A stretch of DNA of 37,339 nt from Gonium pectorale (Eukaryota; Chlorophyta; Chlorophyceae; Chlamydomonadales; Volvocaceae). Shown here in pieces: positions 32,466 through 37,339 of this stretch (positions within the stretch are counted from its first letter, which is position 1; the number at the start of each line of letters is the position of its first letter). The notes below the pieces were generated by a model. That model worked only from the letters and a program-made list of their open reading frames with translations, made no database searches and was not told the DNA's origin. The DNA lies in contig LSYV01000041.1 of assembly GCA_001584585.1 (NCBI GenBank), positions 784,594-821,932 of the forward strand. The letters run 5' to 3'. The position numbers and the translations under genes are program-made.

Positions 32466-32756
32466 GGGCGCAAGGTCCGGGGGTACCTTCTGCACGGAAG
32501 GTATGCGCCAGGCCGGCGGTACATTGTTGGCATTGCATCGGCGACCCCAGGGGAGACCGCAGACGACCTCCCCTGGGCGACCCCCCAACTGCAGCCTCGC
32601 ACGGCACATCGCCCCCAACGCGCCAACGGCCCCCAACCTTGACACATGTAACTGCTGCATGCGCCGTGTGCCGTTGAGTTTCCAGCGCATGCCCGTATGA
32701 CTGCACGACCGTACGACCGTACGTTATTGTGCGTTTGTGTGTATTTGCCTTGCATT

Positions 32757-32822
32757 GTACCCGCCCGCCCTACCGGAAACGTTGCGCCTTCGGGTGTGTA
32801 TGACCGTAGAGGCGGGCTTCCT
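32757..32822 (-). repeat. Dispersed ~90-bp repeat, copy C (shortened, inverted)
   Basis: Read on the minus strand it gives TCATACACACCCGAAGGCGC then AACGTTTCCGGTAGGGCGGG, matching copies A (22291) and B (35815). It lacks the ATGAAACAC...CACACCACACC first third and is followed by CGTACGGTCGTACGG words. Confidence 0.8.
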
Positions 32823-33690
32823 CTTTCTCTGCAGATTTCTTTCTTCATAGTTTATGTCACCCCACGCACGCACGCACGGATCCGCTCGCTACAGCCGCCC
32901 CAACCCCGTCGCGTCCGTACCGGTACGTCCCGCGGCCGCAGCCCCACCCCACAACGATCACAATGCACGCCACGCCCCAAGAGAGCTCTCTTCCCCTTCC
33001 CCTGCCGCAACCGCCAACCGTGAGCAGCTACGTATCGAGCCTACTGCTGCGCCCACACCCAACGTACCGACTTGCCGAGTGTTCGCGCGATCCCGCCACT
33101 GCGCCATCAAACCTGGACCAGTGCGCTGCTTATCCGTCATCTCGTCCGCCATGTCGACCGGGATAGGAGGATCTTGGGCCCGCCCGACCAGCAAGGCACG
33201 GCAACAGCTGGGTGCAGCAACTCCGGCAAGGACCAAGTACGGAGTCCAGCTCCGCCAGGCATCCACGGGTTAGTCCAGGAGGCTCTGCAAGCTCTGCGTG
33301 ATGCTGCTGAGTTGTGCCTTTCAACAGCGCATTCCTGCTGGAACGAGGGAATGAAAGGGGGGGATAGGTGTCGCAAGGGCAGGGCATGAGCAAGGCATGA
33401 GCTACGCCGCTGGCCGTGCAAAAGCGTCGCGCGGGCTGCCCTGCCGGGACGGAGATGCTCCGCAGCGGGTGGATGGTGAGCTAGCCGCTTAGCCAGCAAG
33501 GTGCGGTTGCCGGGCTGCATCGGACTGCGGGTTGGGCTCAGGGGCAGCTGCGGGGTTCTACCCACAGTACAATGAAAGACGGAATCCACTCTCCACTGAC
33601 CTCTCAACTGCCTGCAAGGCTCCATCGCGCTGGTCGCTCGCACCTTGGGGTGCTGGCGCGGGCCGTGACGTGCCCTGCGCCCCGAGCTGT

Positions 33691-33701
33691 GCCAGCCAGC
33701 T

Positions 33702-33744
<43 letters not shown>
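33691..33744. repeat. (CCAG)n microsatellite
   Basis: About twelve tandem CCAG/AGCC units, interrupted once by CTAG. This is a simple repeat with no gene context. Confidence 0.9.
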
Positions 33745-33745
<1 letters not shown>

Positions 33746-34911
33746 CGTGCGCGCACGCTCCGCGGCGCCACACGTACGCGCGCGGCTGCACCCAGCACGC
33801 GCACGCGCGTTGCTCAGGGGCCTGACGCCACCCGCCTGACCCGCCCGCGCCAAGAAGAGTCGTCCTCGCCGCTGCAGGTAAGCAGTCCGAAACCGGCACC
33901 TGGCAATCAACGCACGCCTGCGGGAATTGGCGGTGGCGGGGCGGGGGGAATCATCCCCGGGCAGTATTTAGCGGCACCCTTCCACTATCCGGCAATGCGG
34001 TGGTGCGCCCTTACTTCCTGGGGTTGCAGGCGTCACGTGCTTCGCGGGGGCTGCGTGCGAAGGAGCAGCGGCGCATGCCAGGGTGACGGCGTGACGGCCG
34101 AGTGGGCGTCCTGGGCGACCTACCTGGGGGAAAGATCCCACGCAGCGGGGAACACGTACGGTACGTGGCCGTCAGGTCGGCAAACTGCGGACGCTCGTCC
34201 AGGGCATTGGCTCGGTGCGGCGTCCCTTGCGGAGGGAACCCCCGTAGAGGCTGTCGGTAGGCTGCGTAGAGCTGGGTCCCGCGCAGGCCAGGGCACGGGT
34301 CGGAGGTCCTTGGCGCGCGCGCCCGCCCGGCCGCCACACACAAGATTGCTCTCGTGAAAGCTCGTCGCAAAAGATTCATGTGTAAGGCCAAACGCTGCCC
34401 TACGCTGCGTGGACGGGCCGACCGAGGCCGGCGGAGAGGCTGCCGGCAGGTGACGTGCTGCGGACGGGTATCCCTTGGCGGCTCCGTAAATAAAGGATTA
34501 CGTCGGGAGCCTACCTGACAGGTTTAAAGCAGGTTACTTTGGACTGCTAGCTAGCACGGACAGAACCGCGGGTCGCTGGTTGTGTTGAGCGCGCCAAGCG
34601 GAAAGTAGGGGACGGCTCTGCCGCGACGATGCGGCGAGGCGGAGTCGGCTGTTTGCAACCCGAATGTGTGCCTCACACAAAAAGTGCGTGGAGTAAGTGG
34701 CAGCAGAGGTGGTGATCTTCCCGCTCGGACCGCTCGTCCCATTAATTCCCATTCGCTCGCGTTGCACAATGTCATCACCCGCTCTCGTAATCAGCAATAA
34801 CCATAGCAATGTCCTAAATTGCTCGGGACGGCATGTACGGGCGCAGAGCATGAACGCGTAGGGACAGGGCCCTGCCCCGCAGCATGCTACCTCCCCGGCC
34901 GCCCTCCCCCT

Positions 34912-35012
34912 CCTCCCCCGGCTGCCTCCCCGACTGCCTTCCCAGCTGCCTCCCCCCTCCCCCGGCTGCCTCCCCGACTGCCTTCCCAGCTGCCCCCCCC
35001 CTCCCCCGGCTG
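34912..35012. repeat. 44-bp tandem repeat, about 2.3 copies
   Basis: The unit starts at CCTCCCCCGGCTGCCTCCCC and recurs at 34912, 34956 and 35000 with almost no change; the last copy is partial and passes into GCGTATGCC. It is pure C/T/G low complexity and explains the Gly/Arg/Ser-rich frames here. Confidence 0.85.
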
Positions 35013-35814
35013 CGTATGCCACCGCCGCACCCCACGGGCTCCCGCCAACGACGCGGTCAGAGAGGCCCAGAACTGATACCGGCAACAGCGCGATGGACCG
35101 GCGTGTTGCCAGTTGCAGGTCGTCCTGGAGGGTGTCAACCGATACCCGAATCCCACTTTTCTTGGTGAGGGGAGCAGGGGTAATACGGCGTCGGTTGGCT
35201 TTGGCAGGCGTCCATGGCCCCTGCATAACCCCAACAGCTTTGGCGGGCGGTTTTGAATGTGAACCCGCCATCCAACCGGGCAGACCGCATGCCCTGTGGT
35301 GCTGTACGGGAGTACGGCCATACGGGGCAGGTTGTGCGTAGTGGACGTGCTCCAGTGCTAGTGACGGTGCTTACTCTGGCATAGACCGGCAAAGGCTTGA
35401 CGTGCACGCAACCTGTGCTGTGCGACTGCGAGGCGCGACCAGCGCAGGTATGGAGGACACGGGCCCGACATGTTGTGTGCGGCTGTGCGGCCACATCGGT
35501 GTTCCGTCTCCAGATACGGGGGATACGGTGTCACACTGTCACGTGTCTCACGTGCAACAGCACGCGCACACACACACACCCTCCCAAACCCGAAACTCCC
35601 CAGGGATGTCAACCGACAGCCGCTTGTACCAAGGACGGCACGGCAGCCACACGCACGCACACGACCACGGCCGTGGCATGATACGCAGCCGGGGGGACTC
35701 CCATGTCCCATCTCAATACCGAGCGCCGAAACCGAGGCGCGTCCGTGCACCCGCGCTGCCGCCGCTTGGATGCGCGGACACGCATGCGAGCTCCCCCACT
35801 GCTGCACTGCAAAA

Positions 35815-35905
35815 ATGAAACACCGCAATTGGGAGCCACACCACACCTCTTCGGTCATGCACACCCGAAGGCGCGATGTTTCCAGCAGGGCGGGCGGGCG
35901 GTACA
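35815..35905 (+). repeat. Dispersed ~90-bp repeat, copy B
   Basis: It runs from ATGAAACACCGCAATTGGGA through TTTCCAGCAGGGCGGGCGGG to GTACA, roughly 85-90% identical to copy A at 22291-22380 by eye. Similarity may extend about 20 bp upstream (CTGC...CAA..ATGAAACAC). Confidence 0.85.
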
Positions 35906-36019
35906 GAAGAAGGCAAGCGAGCGAGTGCATGGTGCAGGGCCCCGCGCTGGTGACGAGGCGCAGCTGAGCAGCCAAGCAGGCTCTTTATGCCGTAGCTCAT
36001 ATGTACATGACGTCCCGCT

Positions 36020-36209
36020 CTACCTCCTCCAGCTCGTATAGCCATCACAATCTTGATTCCTCAGGTCGTTGACTTCGTACATCCCAAACAAACTACCGCC
36101 GACAAGCAGCTGCCCGACCGCCGGCAACAAGCCGCAGTAGAGAAAAGTCACACGAGCCGCCGGGGCTGCCAAGGCTGCGGTGCTGTACAGGTGCGCCAGG
36201 TGCGCGTTC
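36020..36209 (-). other. Possible exon of a small membrane protein (unverified)
   Basis: After a CTTCTTTGCCCAG acceptor on the minus strand a frame reads NAHLAHLYSTAALAAPAARV, then TFLYCGLLPAVGQLLVGGSL, FGMYEVNDLRNQ, ending SWRR and TAG. It contains one or two hydrophobic segments and less low complexity than typical chance frames here. About 400 bp upstream an ATG begins MSARMAVLRTAWRGQ, which could be a mitochondrial-type leader, but the linking exon is not clear. The family is not recognised. Confidence 0.2.
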
Positions 36210-37235
36210 CTGGGCAAAGAAGGTCAAAGGCTCCGGGTCAAGGGAACGAACTCGACTCGATGTCCTTGCTCGCATACCTCTCCTGACACCACCAACCCCC
36301 TCCCGCTCCCTGCGGATGCTCCTCCAACCAAGCACTTCGCCGCTCAACGCGCGAGTAAGAACGGCGAGACCGTACGTGCAACTGCAGCTGCGCCTCATTC
36401 CGCGCCTCTGATTGGCTTCACCTATTCTCTCCACCAAAAATACCAAAAATGAAACGCTCGTTCCACCTTTGCCCTTCGCAGGTCGCCGTAACCGCGAATC
36501 ACGCATCCCCGCACTCGCCTGTCTCGCATTCAAACCCCACACACAACCCACCTCATGAAACCCACCCACTGTCCTCTCCAGGCCGTTCGCAGCACTGCCA
36601 TCCTGGCAGACATAGCCGTGCTCAAATAATAAGCGCAGAAACTCTTCAACAACACGAAGTAAGCGCACTCCTATTGCGGGCCGCCCTCCTATTGCGGGCG
36701 CGTAGCGTGGCGCCCGTTTGTCTCGGCATTCTCGAGCTCGCCCTCACCCGTCAAGGCCAGGAGTTAGGACGTTGGCGACAGCCCCGCACGTCAGGAGTGT
36801 ACGACACCTGCTGTCTCCGTACGGCGGCGGCAGCGCTCGGTACTGGCCATGACGGGCTCTCGCACCTACGCGGGTCTCGCACAGGACACCGTCCACCAGT
36901 ATGTGCACATCGGGAATGCCGCGCGCCCGCGGCCCAAATCCACGTCGACACGCCTGCCGTACGAAGTTGCCCTCCGATGACATCATCAGTCACGCCGCAC
37001 TCCCGCACCTACATACGCCCGGACGGGTGCGCGGATCCGCTCACGAAACAGCTCTTCATTCACGGGCCATCCAGGCATCCGGCTGGCCCCTGGCCTCCTC
37101 GCCCGCGTCCCCCTCCATTCACATTTACAGCGTGCCCACCCTGCCCAGCTGCCCGCCGCCTCCGGTCATCCCACCAAGGTCAGTCCCATGCCCCCTGCCT
37201 GGTGGGCGCCGCAACCGGCCCCCGCCCCTCGCCTC

Positions 37236-37339
37236 CTCCTCCTCCNCNCNCNCNCTCGCNCTCTCGTCGTCGTCGTCGTCGTCGTCGTCCTCGACGTACC
37301 GTCCGTACCGTCCGTACCGTACCGTACCGTCCGTACCGT
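37236..37339. other. Unresolved microsatellite window edge with N bases
   Basis: (CCT)n passes into a run with alternating N and C (about 37246-37260), then (CGT)n, then CCGTACCGT repeats to the last base. Ambiguous bases alternating with C point to an unreadable microsatellite or a contig edge, so coordinates and content here are unreliable. Confidence 0.85.

Larger units (their letters stand above)
32484..37235. other. No defensible gene; repeats and weak ORFs
   Basis: This stretch carries two copies of a dispersed repeat, a (CCAG)n tract and a 44-bp tandem repeat, all listed separately. The longest ATG-initiated frame is 34534-35271 (minus, 245 codons, starting MAGSHSKPPAKAVGVMQGPW). It runs through the tandem repeat and matches no family I know. 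A strong CAG|GTAAG donor-like site lies at 33874-33883 (plus) with no attached exon. A frame near 37031-37054 reads ADPLTKQL, recalling Copia RNase H ends. Confidence 0.45.

Noticed and set aside
33661..33750. Possible CRISPR-like array
   Set aside because: It is a (CCAG)n microsatellite without unique spacers, in a eukaryotic nuclear context.
33137..33910. 257-codon minus-strand frame with a GWLAGWLAGWLA repeat
   Set aside because: The repeated tetrapeptide is the translated (CCAG)n microsatellite. The rest is Arg/Ala-rich chance sequence.
34534..35271. 245-codon ATG-initiated minus-strand frame
   Set aside because: About a third is the 44-bp tandem repeat, no homology is recognised, and no splice or promoter context supports it. 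Kept only as a note in the region entry.

Overview
This is nuclear DNA of a GC-rich, intron-rich eukaryote, most likely a green alga (chlorophyte). The reasons are a chorismate synthase that starts with a plastid transit-like peptide, a plant-like TRAPPC3/BET3 ending in PYKDDD, an R2R3-type MYB regulator, small exons split by 150-1800 bp GT-AG introns (donors mostly GTGAGC or GTGCGN), long Ala/Gly/Pro/Glu runs inside proteins, and many microsatellites. The species cannot be named from sequence alone. Nearly all long open frames in this DNA are chance products of high GC. The gene models rest on protein-family similarity recalled without a search, on splice sites, and on exon phases that close exactly.

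Layout. 1-363: last exon of an unidentified plus-strand gene. 364-2712: no convincing gene. 2713-8107 (minus): chorismate synthase, 6 exons, 412 aa, complete. Its third intron carries three copies of a 100-140 bp direct repeat and a perfect 31-bp-stem hairpin. 8108-8680: shared upstream region of a divergent pair. 8681-18263 (plus): a 13-exon, 1309-aa nuclease with an N-terminal membrane anchor, an RRP6-type DEDDy exonuclease core, an HRDC-like segment, and a C-terminal half matching metazoan EXD2. 18264-20253: no convincing gene. 20254-22764 (minus): TRAPPC3/BET3, 5 exons resolved, first exon uncertain. 24547-30657 (minus): 7-exon, 910-aa MYB protein whose C-terminal half is a tandem duplication of an exon pair.

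The MYB DNA-binding exons and their introns are repeated in inverted orientation on the plus strand. The left arm is 29519-30499 and the right arm 31306-32283. The right copy has lost its first half-exon and a splice donor. A third, frameshifted MYB fragment follows at 32340-32465. From 32484 to the end I see repeats, weak ORFs and an unfinished, N-containing microsatellite edge, but no gene I can defend.

The genes do not form a pathway. Chorismate synthase completes the plastid shikimate pathway, the EXD2/RRP6-like protein is a nuclease probably at a membrane, TRAPPC3 is a vesicle-tethering core subunit, and the MYB protein is a nuclear regulator. The most unusual items are the nuclease architecture, the MYB locus (inverted duplication, exon-pair duplication, and a coding-like tail after its stop), and the hairpin and repeats in the chorismate synthase intron.
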